Positions 18,148-25,859 of a stretch of DNA of 60,000 nucleotides are shown here, one piece after another. The notes beneath the pieces are model-generated. The model saw only the letters and a list, made by a program, of their open reading frames with translations. It did not search any database and was not told the origin of the DNA. A program made the translations under genes and the position numbers. Source of the stretch: Anaerostipes butyraticus. GTDB taxonomy: Bacteria; Bacillota; Clostridia; Lachnospirales; Lachnospiraceae. The DNA lies in contig NZ_BLYI01000073.1 in the NCBI RefSeq assembly GCF_016586355.1, forward strand, positions 1-60,000, read 5' to 3'. Positions within the stretch are counted from its first letter, which is position 1. Each line of letters begins with the position of its first letter.

Positions 18148-18836
18148 AAGAACAGAAAAGAATGATAGATATAACAGCTGTTTGTCTAATACCCATTGTT
18201 TGTATTTGGATGAAAAACAGTTATGAACATTATACTGCAAAACAAATTTCAATATTTATTGGAATTATGTTTCTTTTGATCAATGGCTGCCTGTTCCTTA
18301 AAGAGAAAAGGAAAAAGGATATGCTGATGAAAGGCACATTCGCAGTAATTTTTTTAGGTGTCGCTATTGGTTACCAATTTGATTCAAAAATGGCAGTGAT
18401 ATATATCGCAGATTATCTATGCTCAGCATTTATTGTTTTTCTTATGAAAAAAGGGTGGGAGTTAAGAAAAGAAAGAGCCAGAGCATTTACAAAAATGTTT
18501 TTATGTTTTGGTATTTTCTGCCTTATGTACAGCGGCAGCTCGTATTATTTGTTTGAAAAAAGCATACAGGATTACAGCAGTATGTATGAGATGGATTCCA
18601 TGGATTCTCCAAAAGGAACATATACAGCAATTTCGTATATGTATGACATGAATGAAAAAGAGGAATACATTGTATTTGTTAAAATCAAAGAAAAGAAATC
18701 AGAAAAAGAGAAAAACGTATATTTGGCAGCGCAGGACAATTTGGATGTGAGAATGAAATGGATATCAGAAGAAAAGATGACAATAAATGGAGATAAATTA
18801 AATGTTACAAAAGACGTATTAGATAAAAGAGAATAG
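18144..18836 (+). CDS. Membrane protein with a DUF5412-like C-terminal domain
   Basis: 230 residues. Four N-terminal hydrophobic segments (about 6-22, 31-48, 58-90 and 108-126) precede an extracytoplasmic domain with SPKGTYTAISYMYD and MKWISEEKMTINGDKLNV. That pattern resembles the DUF5412 signature (SP-G-Y-A ... W-D--T--ING--L-V); this is a recollection of the family, not a search. ATG 18144 follows GGGAGGA with about 8 bp spacing and overlaps the stop codon of the upstream gene, so I prefer it to the in-frame ATG at 18129. Likely co-translated with its neighbour; role unknown. Confidence 0.6.
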   Translation: MKEQKRMIDITAVCLIPIVCIWMKNSYEHYTAKQISIFIGIMFLLINGCLFLKEKRKKDMLMKGTFAVIFLGVAIGYQFDSKMAVIYIADYLCSAFIVFLMKKGWELRKERARAFTKMFLCFGIFCLMYSGSSYYLFEKSIQDYSSMYEMDSMDSPKGTYTAISYMYDMNEKEEYIVFVKIKEKKSEKEKNVYLAAQDNLDVRMKWISEEKMTINGDKLNVTKDVLDKRE

Positions 18837-18901
18837 CAGGATATATTTAGATCATTGAATTTTAATCTAAGCTGGTTTTGGAGGAGGGAAAGGGAGAAGA
18901 T

Positions 18902-19099
18902 ATGTACGTTTATCAATTAATGTATAAGAAAGAGAAAAAAGGCTTTGCAAGCCTGATAGGATATTTCAGCAGTTATAAAAAAGCCAGACAAATCATGAAA
19001 AAATATAGTTCAGAACTTCCGGGATACAAAGACCATTCTCATGGATTCAAGATTAAGAAAATGGAATTGAACCGGGATAACTATTATTTTTATGATTAA
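18902..19099 (+). CDS. Small soluble protein resembling DUF7336
   Basis: 65 residues (YVYQLMYKK start). The layout, a short strand, GYFSSYKKARQIM, LPGYKDHSHGFKIKKMELN, then a tail, resembles the DUF7336 pattern (IG-F-S---A, LPGF, GF-I----L). That family is common among small proteins next to contact-toxin genes. The ATG has GGAGGGAAAGGGAGA upstream. It lies 65 bp after the previous gene in the orphan array. An immunity function is possible but not shown. Confidence 0.5.
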   Translation: MYVYQLMYKKEKKGFASLIGYFSSYKKARQIMKKYSSELPGYKDHSHGFKIKKMELNRDNYYFYD

Positions 19100-19296
19100 C
19101 AAAGGAAGTTTTATGCTTTAAAGATCAAAAAAACGCATATGCGAAGGAAGAGATTGCGTTCATATTTGTATTAGATGGTAGAACATATTTTATGAAAGGT
19201 TGGAAGGAGCTATATATACAAAATAGATTTTTTTGGAACAATATTGCAAGAAATAAAGATTCTCCTTATACCATTATTAATAGTACTGTTATTTAA
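19096..19296 (+). pseudogene. Possible gene remnant, C-terminal fragment only
   Basis: An open frame of about 66 codons without a usable start overlaps the start of the next ORF. It encodes coding-like sequence (YAKEEIAFIFVLDGRTYF, then MKGWKELYIQNRFFW). It may be the tail of an eroded orphan gene in this decaying array. Evidence is composition only. Confidence 0.25.
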
Positions 19297-19576
19297 AGAT
19301 TTTATTATTAGTGTTGTAATGAAAAAAATTACAATTCTGTCATTTCTAAAAAGAGAAGTTAAGACTATTTTAAAAGAAGGAGTAGGATTATTTTTTTGTA
19401 TTTTAATTTATGAATTATTTGGAAAGTTTATATTGGGCATTTTTGTTTTAATTGGGTATTTAATAATATTATTATTATCATATTTTTATAAAGGATCAGC
19501 AGAAGATAAAATAGATGGAATCAATTTAATGATAGTTATATTCGGAGCTTGGATTATGATTATGTACATAATGTAA
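19244..19576 (+). CDS. Small hydrophobic protein, unknown
   Basis: 110 residues, very AT-rich, with about three or four membrane helices (near 5-25, 45-62, 64-82 and 92-110). The assigned start is a TTG with only a weak GGAAC ahead of it, and a better GGAAGGAG lies 40 bp further upstream, so the start is doubtful. It belongs to the orphan array after the RHS toxin. No family recognised. Confidence 0.4.
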   Translation: MQEIKILLIPLLIVLLFKDFIISVVMKKITILSFLKREVKTILKEGVGLFFCILIYELFGKFILGIFVLIGYLIILLLSYFYKGSAEDKIDGINLMIVIFGAWIMIMYIM

Positions 19577-19656
19577 AATTGCTATTTTTCAAAGAGGTTC
19601 CTTTTGAGTTAAAACGATAAACTAAGCATATCGCATAATATGAAAGGAGAATCGAA

Positions 19657-20129
19657 ATGGGACAGTTAGATGAAAAAAAACTGATAAGGCGTTAGATAAA
19701 GCAGCGTTAAATCAGCATCAGAAAATATTAGATATAGTAGAAAAAAATTGTGATCAAATGGTATGAATCGTGCCAATAGAAAAAGTTAAAAATGAAGAAG
19801 AACGATATGAGGAAGAACAGGACCTGAAAAATTGTTATGTTTTTAAGGATTTAGAACCTTTTTTTCTGGAGAGCAGATTATGCAGAAAGAATGGATCCAT
19901 CATAAAGAGGAAGAAGAGTAAAAAAGGGTATGTAATGACAGATAATTGGTATTATTATCAATGCAATAAAGAAAGTATAAAAATTTTAAGAAAGTACCCT
20001 GACTTGTATAATTTCGCTGATTATTGGTTTGATATTTGTTTTATAAAGAAGGACGAAATCGTACTGGAAACAATCTCACATGAAGAAATGTGTTCTGGAT
20101 CAGAAGAATTGTTTCAGGAATTGCGATGA
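19657..20129 (+). pseudogene. Broken small gene of the orphan array (frameshift plus in-frame stop)
   Basis: A good start (AAAGGAG, then ATG 19657) encodes MGQLDEKK and then runs into a stop. One extra base in the eight-A run at 19673-19680 would continue it as DKALDKAALNQHQKILDIVEK until TGA at 19764-19766. That stop is in the same frame as the downstream open frame, which runs from 19767 to 20129 (119 codons from GTG 19770: ...YVFKDLEPFFLESRL...SHEEMCSGSEELFQEL). The simplest reading is one gene of about 157 codons disrupted by two lesions. The 3' part could still be expressed from GTG 19770. Confidence 0.45.
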
Positions 20130-20171
20130 TGATGTTCCTTTAACTGAAAACCAGGAAAGTGAGGGATAGTT

Positions 20172-20666
20172 ATGAAAAATAATTTGAGAACTAAGAAATT
20201 TATAATTGTATTTATTGTTTTAATTGGATGTTTCCTGATAGCAGCAGGAGTGAAAGAAAAGAATCAAAGAAAATATTGGTCGGCAGAAAGCAAAGATGGA
20301 AAATGGGGATTATATGCTGTGGAAGATGAGAAAGGATTTTGGGAAGGATTCTTGATTTATTTCGGAAATACGAGTGGTAATATTGGAGAAATAAAGATTT
20401 CCGGAACAATCGGGGAAGAGAAAAGAGAAGAAAAGATAAATGCGGAAGAGTACATAAATGACTATAAAAAAATAGTGTCAAAAACAAGAGGGAAAACAAG
20501 TTACTATAGTGTTGTGATATGGGGATCAGATACCCCGGATATTATGCTAAAAATATATTACTATGAACAAGGAGAAAGAAAAGAAACGAAAGTAAAAATG
20601 GATGTTAACGCAAGTATTACATTTTCGAAGGAGAAGCAGAATTCTATGCAGCAGCAGGCAGGATGA
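20172..20666 (+). CDS. Membrane-anchored or lipoprotein-like small protein
   Basis: 164 residues. The N-terminal KK-rich start and hydrophobic segment contain LIGC, a lipobox-like site with Cys at about 19, though a plain membrane anchor is equally possible. The soluble part (WSAESKDGKWGLYAVEDEKGFWEGFLIYFG...) has no recognised family. GTGAGGG precedes the ATG. The last 50 bp overlap, in another frame, the remnant at 20609-20829, so the C-terminal residues may be the product of a recombination junction and the protein may be slightly altered at its end. Confidence 0.5.
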   Translation: MKNNLRTKKFIIVFIVLIGCFLIAAGVKEKNQRKYWSAESKDGKWGLYAVEDEKGFWEGFLIYFGNTSGNIGEIKISGTIGEEKREEKINAEEYINDYKKIVSKTRGKTSYYSVVIWGSDTPDIMLKIYYYEQGERKETKVKMDVNASITFSKEKQNSMQQQAG

Positions 20667-20829
20667 TCCTGCTGAAAAGTGAAAAAACGGAAAATTTTTA
20701 CTGTGTTGATCCGGATCATAAGACAAAAAAATAAGGTTTGAGACAAAGGATAAGGAGGAATTTTCGGCTTATTTAAAACAGAATTATGACATTGATTCCT
20801 ATACATGGACGGAAATAAAACAGAATTAG
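20609..20829 (+). pseudogene. Remnant of a second copy of the 17734-type gene
   Basis: One frame reads YIFEGEAEFYAAAGRMILL, then ENFYCVDPDHKTKK to a stop at 20732-20734. After a one-base shift in the seven-A run at 20725-20731 it continues as IRFETKDKEEFSAYLKQNY and DIDSYTWTEIKQN to TAG 20827-20829. The intact protein at 17734 has, in the same order, ILDGTFKKFYADDDYIMIF, KTYYCVNRENEEIIF, VKNFSQKVLG and NIEWEEL. The alignment covers the whole C-terminal domain; the N-terminal part is missing here. Confidence 0.6.
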
Positions 20830-20857
20830 TCAATTCGATAAAAAGGAGAGACATATT

Positions 20858-21475
20858 ATGTATATTTATCGTTTATCTCATGGATATGAGGAAGAGAATA
20901 TAGAAGAAAGTAAGAGCAGCATTCAGCCTTTTTTCAGAAAGGGCTGGATGCTGAGAAATATAAAAGATCAAAGAAAGTTTCTGTCAGAGGTTTTTGATCA
21001 ATGGAAAATCAGCAGAGATTTTAACGAATTTCTTGTATTATTAGCACAGACGTGGATAGCGTTGGAAGATATATACATAGAAGACGTGGATAAATATTAT
21101 AATACAAATTTTTTTGAGAAAAAGTTATTTTTTTATCTCTTAGAGTATGGAGAAGAGACATTGATTCAAAACAAAAAATTCGTTTTATTAGATGGTTATA
21201 TTCAAGCGACAACAGAATATTTCTTCTGGGGGAATCCGGAACTGAAAATTGAAGCATCAGAAGAAAAAGGGAAAAGATTATTGAAAAGAATACGAAAGGA
21301 AAATCCTGGTGATTTTATTGTGGAGTGGTTTTACAGTCTTATATTCGCAGGTCCAGGGGAATATAAAAAATTTTACAAGAAATTCGATGTAGGGAGCAGA
21401 ATAAATGACGTATTTCCACTAGATACAGAAGTTGATCATTACTTTCGAAAACTAGCTGATTTATCAAGAGGCTGA
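20858..21475 (+). CDS. Soluble protein of the RHS orphan array, unknown
   Basis: 205 residues, no membrane segment or signal peptide, rich in aromatic and charged residues. It opens MYIYRLSHGYEEENIEESK and has a helical middle (FLVLLAQTWIALEDIYIED, YFFWGNPELKI). AAAAGGAGAG precedes the ATG. It is the last gene of the AT-rich block before composition returns to the chromosomal average at 21.5 kb. I do not recognise the family. An immunity function is plausible from position only. Confidence 0.5.
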   Translation: MYIYRLSHGYEEENIEESKSSIQPFFRKGWMLRNIKDQRKFLSEVFDQWKISRDFNEFLVLLAQTWIALEDIYIEDVDKYYNTNFFEKKLFFYLLEYGEETLIQNKKFVLLDGYIQATTEYFFWGNPELKIEASEEKGKRLLKRIRKENPGDFIVEWFYSLIFAGPGEYKKFYKKFDVGSRINDVFPLDTEVDHYFRKLADLSRG

Positions 21476-21495
21476 GTGTGGTTTGTTATTCACAG

Positions 21496-21524
21496 TTGAC
21501 ATTCGGGAAGGAGTATGATACAAA
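21496..21524 (+). promoter_or_regulatory. Candidate promoter of the ABC-F leader
   Basis: TTGACA (21496-21501) with TACAAA (21519-21524) at 17 bp. It lies 35 bp before a three-codon upstream ORF. The -35 is perfect and the -10 matches four of six positions. Confidence 0.5.
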
Positions 21525-21558
21525 GAAAAAGAAGAAAACAAAGGATTGAGGTGAAAAC

Positions 21559-21570
21559 ATGCGGAGATAA
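21559..21570 (+). CDS. Three-codon upstream ORF (Met-Arg-Arg-stop)
   Basis: GATTGAGGTG, five bases, then ATG CGG AGA TAA. The ribosome site and its position 300 nt before an antibiotic-resistance ABC-F gene fit a ribosome-stalling leader peptide. Too short for homology evidence. Confidence 0.45.
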   Translation: MRR

Positions 21571-21800
21571 GCTTGCTAAGAAGAGAAAAGGGCACCGTTT
21601 TGATACACGGTGACAGTCATTAGCAGGGATATTCCGCAGATTTTCATGATCAGCAAGAATCATAGATATGAGTCAGACAGAGACAGCCGTTGGAAGAGAC
21701 GGTGTTTTGTGCGATACGCCAAAGGGCGGCTCGCCGTGCTTGCACGAGTGTGCATCCGGCGTATATTCGCCGCCAGGTCTCATAAGTTTTGCATTTTGAT

Positions 21801-21830
21801 GCTGCAGGAATTCCCCTGCAGTATTTTTTT
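21801..21830 (+). terminator. Terminator inside the ABC-F leader
   Basis: Stem CTGCAGG / CCTGCAG (21802-21821) followed by seven T. It lies before the coding start, so it should stop transcription unless antiterminated. Confidence 0.8.
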
Positions 21831-21871
21831 GCGGTAAGCCCGGAAAATATCGGGCAGAAGGAGGTATGAAA

Positions 21872-23365
21872 ATGTCAATGATTCGTGTTGCAAATGTAAC
21901 CTTTGGATATGATACCAGTTCGGAAAATGTATTTGAGAATATATCATTTCAGGCAGACACCAGCTGGAAACTCGGGCTGATCGGAAGGAACGGAAAGGGC
22001 AAGACGACTCTGCTCCATCTGCTGGAAGGAAAATATCCGTATAAAGGTGAGATTCAGACCAGTATGCCGTTTCAGTATTTTCCCTTTCATGCCGGGAATC
22101 AGGAGCGGAACACCATTGATGTACTGGAGGATATGGACCCGCAGTATGAATTCTGGAAAATCCTCCGGGAGATGAATCTGCTGGGGATTCCGGAGGATGT
22201 GCTGTTCCGGCCTTATGAGACATTGTCCTGCGGAGAACGGACGAAAATCCAGCTGGCTGTTTTGTTCGCCGGAGAAAATTCTTTTCTTCTGCTGGATGAG
22301 CCGACCAACCATCTGGATGTGGAAGGAAGGGAATCAGTGGCCAGGTATCTGTCCGGAAAACAGGGATTTATTCTGGTATCCCATGACCGGGCTTTTCTGG
22401 ATCAGTGCGTGGATCATATACTGGCCATCAACCGGAACAGTATTCAGCTGCAGAAAGGAAATTTTTCCTCCTGGTATGAGAATAAACAGAGACAGGATCA
22501 GTTTGAAGCGGCTCAGAATGCCAGACTGAAAAAAGAAATCCGTCATTTGCAGGAAGCTTCCAGAAGAGCGGGACAGTGGGCGGATAAATCCGAAAGATCC
22601 AAGATCGGCCATGACCCGGTCAAACAGACCGACTGGAAAGGAAGACGACCGTATATCGGGGAGAAGACGAGGAAGATGCAGGCCAGGAAGAAAGATATCC
22701 AGCAGAAACAGAACCGGGCGGTAAAAGAAAAATCCGGGCTTTTGAAAGATCTGGAGGAAATACAGTCCCTGAAGCTGCGCCCGAAAGGACATGAGAAAAA
22801 GCGGCTTGTCCGGTGTGAAAACCTGCAGATTCTGTACGACGGCCGGAAGATTTTCCGCCCTCTGACCCTTGAAGTATCCCAGGGAGAGCGGGTGAATTTA
22901 AGAGGAAGCAACGGATGCGGCAAATCCAGTCTGATCAAACTGATCCGGGGAGAAGAAATAGAGCATCAGGGCACAATTGAGACTGCGGGACACATGGACA
23001 TTTCCTATGTATCTCAGGATACTTCCATGCTTCGCGGAACTCTGAGAAATTTTGCCCGGGAAAGAGGAGTGGATGAAACTCTCCTGAAAACCATCCTCCG
23101 GAAACTGGACTTTTCCAGGGAGACGCTGGATCAGGCCATGGAATGTTTCAGTCAGGGGCAGAAGAAAAAAGTGCTGATCGCAGCCAGTCTGTGCGACCGG
23201 GCGCATCTGTATCTGTGGGATGAACCCCTCAATTATATTGATATATTTTCCCGGATGCAGCTGGAGGAACTGTTAAAGGAATTTCAGCCGACGATGATAT
23301 TTGTGGAGCATGACCGGGTGTTTGCGGACCGAATCGCAACCAGGACGGTGGAGATTACGCGCTGA
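21872..23365 (+). CDS. ABC-F ribosomal protection protein, Lsa-type
   Basis: A soluble protein of about 497 residues with two ABC ATPase domains and no membrane part. Walker A motifs are GRNGKGKTT and GSNGCGKSS; signatures are LSCGERTKIQL and FSQGQKKKVLI; Walker B plus catalytic Glu are LLLDEPTNHL and LWDEPLNYID. The linker between them (about 190-300) is long, basic and coiled-coil-like. The second half (YVSQDTS, EPLNYIDIFSRMQLEEL, FVEHDRVFADRI) is typical of the Lsa group, which gives lincosamide, pleuromutilin and streptogramin A resistance by displacing drugs from ribosomes. The drug profile cannot be read here. ATG 21872 sits 7 bp after AAGGAGG, better than ATG 21866, which abuts it. Regulation is probably by the leader attenuator. 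Confidence 0.85.
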   Translation: MSMIRVANVTFGYDTSSENVFENISFQADTSWKLGLIGRNGKGKTTLLHLLEGKYPYKGEIQTSMPFQYFPFHAGNQERNTIDVLEDMDPQYEFWKILREMNLLGIPEDVLFRPYETLSCGERTKIQLAVLFAGENSFLLLDEPTNHLDVEGRESVARYLSGKQGFILVSHDRAFLDQCVDHILAINRNSIQLQKGNFSSWYENKQRQDQFEAAQNARLKKEIRHLQEASRRAGQWADKSERSKIGHDPVKQTDWKGRRPYIGEKTRKMQARKKDIQQKQNRAVKEKSGLLKDLEEIQSLKLRPKGHEKKRLVRCENLQILYDGRKIFRPLTLEVSQGERVNLRGSNGCGKSSLIKLIRGEEIEHQGTIETAGHMDISYVSQDTSMLRGTLRNFARERGVDETLLKTILRKLDFSRETLDQAMECFSQGQKKKVLIAASLCDRAHLYLWDEPLNYIDIFSRMQLEELLKEFQPTMIFVEHDRVFADRIATRTVEITR

Positions 23366-23370
23366 TATGA

Positions 23371-23399
23371 TTGACAGGAAAAGGAGCCTTCTGTAGTAT
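23371..23399 (+). promoter_or_regulatory. Candidate promoter of the PH-domain gene pair
   Basis: TTGACA (23371-23376), 17 bp, TAGTAT (23394-23399), located in the 86-bp gap after the ABC-F gene. Confidence 0.45.
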
Positions 23400-23451
23400 G
23401 GTCTTGTAAGAAACAATCAATGTCTGATCATTGAATACAGAGGAGGGAGTC

Positions 23452-23985
23452 ATGAAGATAGAAAGTGTTAACGAAATACAAGGGAAAACATCGGGCATAA
23501 CCTATGAGAAACTGCCGAAGCGTGCTCTTTCCTGCATGTATGCTTCGGCAGCCGTGGCCGGAATCATCGGCCTGATCATTCTGGGCGCGGTCAATTATTT
23601 CTGGATATTTCCGAAAGATATTGCGGCGGGGAAATGGGTTTCCCTGATTCTTGCCCTGCTGATCCTTGCCAATATGGCGGTCAGCCCGTATTTCAGATTT
23701 CACAGATACCGTTACAGCATCAATAAAGAGTGTATCGACATTATGGAAGGATATTTATTTGTAGAAAGGAATATCGTGCCCATTGAGCGCCTGCATAAGC
23801 TGCAGACAGCCAGAGGACCTCTGGACCAGCTGTTTGGAGTGGCAAAGGTGATCGTGACCACAGGAGGCGGAGATGTGACCATCTCGTTCCTGGAAGAGGA
23901 AAAGGCAGAGCAGATTGCGGATGCTTTGAGACGCAGGATCAATGAAATCGTAATAGAACAGAGGGATGCCTATGGAAAAGAATAA
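23452..23985 (+). CDS. Bacterial PH-domain membrane protein (YdbS-like)
   Basis: About 177 residues. Two membrane helices (about 35-60 and 70-90) are followed by a bacterial pleckstrin-homology (bPH2) domain with RYRYSINKECIDIMEGYLF, IVPIERLHKLQTARGPLDQLFGVAKV and TTGGGDVTISFL, the family hallmarks. Such proteins pair with a longer multi-bPH2 partner, as here: the next gene overlaps by 14 bp. Their role at the membrane is poorly known; resistance to certain bacteriocins has been reported for relatives. The start ATG at 23452 has GAGGAGGGAG upstream. Confidence 0.8.
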   Translation: MKIESVNEIQGKTSGITYEKLPKRALSCMYASAAVAGIIGLIILGAVNYFWIFPKDIAAGKWVSLILALLILANMAVSPYFRFHRYRYSINKECIDIMEGYLFVERNIVPIERLHKLQTARGPLDQLFGVAKVIVTTGGGDVTISFLEEEKAEQIADALRRRINEIVIEQRDAYGKE

Positions 23986-25441
23986 AAAATTCAGGAATCA
24001 CATTTCCATTGTAGCAGAGCAGATTTTCGGCGGCCTGTTTGCTGTGATCGTACTTTTTGCGGTAAATTTTTTTCAGGACGCCGATGACCTTACCCGGGAT
24101 GACCTGATGGTTGTATCGGACTATGGAATTTTTATCTTTCTTGGTGTCGCTGCTGTTTTTATCATTGTGGCGATCAACCGGCTTCTGGTCTGGGCAAGAA
24201 CTTATATTTCCATCGAAGAAAATGCCATTGTGATCGAGAGAAATACGGTGAACCGGAAGAAAAATACCATAGGGATTGCCAGCATTTCCAATGTCAATAT
24301 GGAGCAGAATCTTTTCGAAATGATCATGGGAACCTGCAAGATTAAGATTGATATCAACAGCCGTTCCACAGCGGATGATACGGATGTAAAGATTGTCCTG
24401 AAAAAGGCAGACGCCCAGGCGTTTAAAAAGGAAATCATGGAGAAAATGCAGGGCGCGGAAGAAACGAAACCGGAAGCTCAGGAAGAAGTGACATTTGATA
24501 TCCATGCACAACTGGGAGATATCATCCGTCATGGCATTTATTCCATCAATATTTTATCGGTTATTTTGCTGGTGCTGGGAATCATCGGTTCCGGCGTGGC
24601 TGCGGTGCGTCTGCTGACCAGGCCGGATGTGATCGGATCCCTGCTGGGCATGGCAGGAGCGGCTGTGGTCGCGGTGTCTATTATAGTTTCCTCTCTGTGG
24701 GATACCTTAAAGGATTTTATCCGCTATTATGATTTCCGGGCCGGAAGAAAGGGCGACAGAATCTACATATGCTACGGCCTTTTGAAAACAGTGGAATATA
24801 CCATCCCGGTGGATAAGATACAGGCTCTTGTGATCCGTCAGTCTCTGGTTGCCAGAATCTTTCACCGCTACAAAGCGGAAATTATCAATATCGGCATGGG
24901 AGACGAGGAAGAGGAGAAAAATTCATTCCTTGTTCTCTACGGAACTGAAACACAGCTGAAAGAGCAGATCGGCCTGCTGCTGCCGGAATTTCTGGATACG
25001 GTGGAGCAGAAAGTGGACAGAATGCCAAAGAGTGCCTGGGCGGCGTGGATGGTCCCGTTTCTTATCTACCTTCTGATGGTGTGCGCGGCAGGAGCAGTTG
25101 TATCAGGATTCCTGGGAAAATACACGCTTCTGATCTGGGGATGCGCGGCAGGGCTTATTGTTCTGGTTCTGGCGGGAATGGTTCTGAGCTATCTGTCCGA
25201 CGGCACCGGCATTGGAGAAGATTTCCTGAAAGTCTCCAATGGATTCTTCGGCCGGGAGTATGTGGCAGTGCCTTATGAAAAGATCCAGTATGTGGGATGG
25301 AAACAGAATTTCATCGCCCGGGGCCTGGGAATCCAGAAAGGGAAGATTCATCTGCTGGCTTCGGGAAGCAATGACGTTCAGGATGTTCCGTACTTTAACC
25401 GGGAAGCGGAAGACAAAGTAAGAAATGGAATGCTGCGGTAA
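23972..25441 (+). CDS. Multi-bPH2-domain membrane protein (YdbT-like)
   Basis: About 489 residues. Membrane helix pairs lie at about 18-70, 188-235 and 355-405, each followed by a bPH2 domain: ARTYISIEENAIVIERNTVNRKK, FRAGRKGDRIYICYGLLKTVEY with IPVDKIQALVIRQSL, and FLKVSNGFFGREYVAVPYEKIQYVGW. This threefold layout is the YdbT family. It overlaps the 3' end of the YdbS-like gene, so the pair is coupled. I prefer ATG 23972 (six bases after GAGGG) to ATG 23966. Function is unknown beyond a membrane role. Confidence 0.8.
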   Translation: MEKNKKFRNHISIVAEQIFGGLFAVIVLFAVNFFQDADDLTRDDLMVVSDYGIFIFLGVAAVFIIVAINRLLVWARTYISIEENAIVIERNTVNRKKNTIGIASISNVNMEQNLFEMIMGTCKIKIDINSRSTADDTDVKIVLKKADAQAFKKEIMEKMQGAEETKPEAQEEVTFDIHAQLGDIIRHGIYSINILSVILLVLGIIGSGVAAVRLLTRPDVIGSLLGMAGAAVVAVSIIVSSLWDTLKDFIRYYDFRAGRKGDRIYICYGLLKTVEYTIPVDKIQALVIRQSLVARIFHRYKAEIINIGMGDEEEEKNSFLVLYGTETQLKEQIGLLLPEFLDTVEQKVDRMPKSAWAAWMVPFLIYLLMVCAAGAVVSGFLGKYTLLIWGCAAGLIVLVLAGMVLSYLSDGTGIGEDFLKVSNGFFGREYVAVPYEKIQYVGWKQNFIARGLGIQKGKIHLLASGSNDVQDVPYFNREAEDKVRNGMLR

Positions 25442-25485
25442 GAAAAACAGATGCCGGTGCCCCGGAAGATAAAAATCTGAATTTG

Positions 25486-25514
25486 TTGACAAACGGCAGA
25501 ATCTGTGTCATAAT
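25486..25514 (+). promoter_or_regulatory. Promoter of the pheST T-box transcript
   Basis: TTGACA (25486-25491), 17 bp, CATAAT (25509-25514). It is directly upstream of the T-box leader. Confidence 0.8.
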
Positions 25515-25519
25515 ATTCT

Positions 25520-25790
25520 GGAATTTTGAGCTGTGAACATACGTGAGTAAAGGAGATGTAGCGATACAGAGACGGAGTGTCACCGGCTGCAAGCATTCCG
25601 CGTGAACCTTCTTGAAATTTCAGTATGGGAGCTTTCCGGCGAAAAGCAGCGTGCGTTAAGCCGGATGCCTGTGTAGCAGAACATTACACAAAACGAGTGC
25701 AGAGTAAGAAAGAATACTCTGAAATAGGGTGGTACCGCGATAGATATACATCGTCCCTTGTTTTATGACAAGTGGCGGTGTTTTTTTATA
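25520..25790 (+). promoter_or_regulatory. T-box leader, phenylalanine-specific
   Basis: The conserved T-box sequence AGGGTGGTACCGCG is at 25726-25739, followed by a terminator hairpin (CCCTTGT / ACAAGTGG, about 25750-25780) with seven T. The stem I region carries AGTA-type and GAGACGGAG sequence near 25550-25580, and a plausible specifier codon TTC at 25609-25611 (in GTGAACCTTCTTG). TTC is a Phe codon and pheS follows, so uncharged tRNA-Phe should turn on pheST by antitermination. Confidence 0.92.
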
Positions 25791-25859
25791 TCATAGGAAA
25801 TTCCTGATTTACCGGAAATTTCATGGAGACCGCGCTGAAGTAAGAAAGGAGAAATATAA

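Larger units (their letters stand above)
21540..21865 (+). promoter_or_regulatory. Structured attenuator-like leader of the ABC-F resistance gene
   Basis: A 325-nt leader with a tiny ORF, then several hairpins: TGCTAA / TTAGCA (21575/21619) around CACCGT / ACGGTG (21593-21612), and a three-way fold closed by ATACGCC / GGCGTAT (21714-21764) holding GGCG-GCT-CGCC and TGCAC-GAGT-GTGCA. GGCGGC (21725-21730) can pair instead with GCCGCC (21769-21774), excluding the first fold. A terminator (21801-21830) and a GCCCG/CGGGC hairpin next to the ribosome site follow. Leader-peptide-controlled attenuation is known for this class of resistance genes, so drug-responsive readthrough is inferred. Confidence 0.65.

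Noticed and set aside
8914-21475. Prophage or integrative element
   Set aside because: No integrase, transposase, phage structural genes or attachment repeats; the locus is explained by RHS toxin evolution.
21610-21837. 75-codon ORF in the ABC-F leader
   Set aside because: No ribosome site; the sequence is better explained by its hairpins and terminator.
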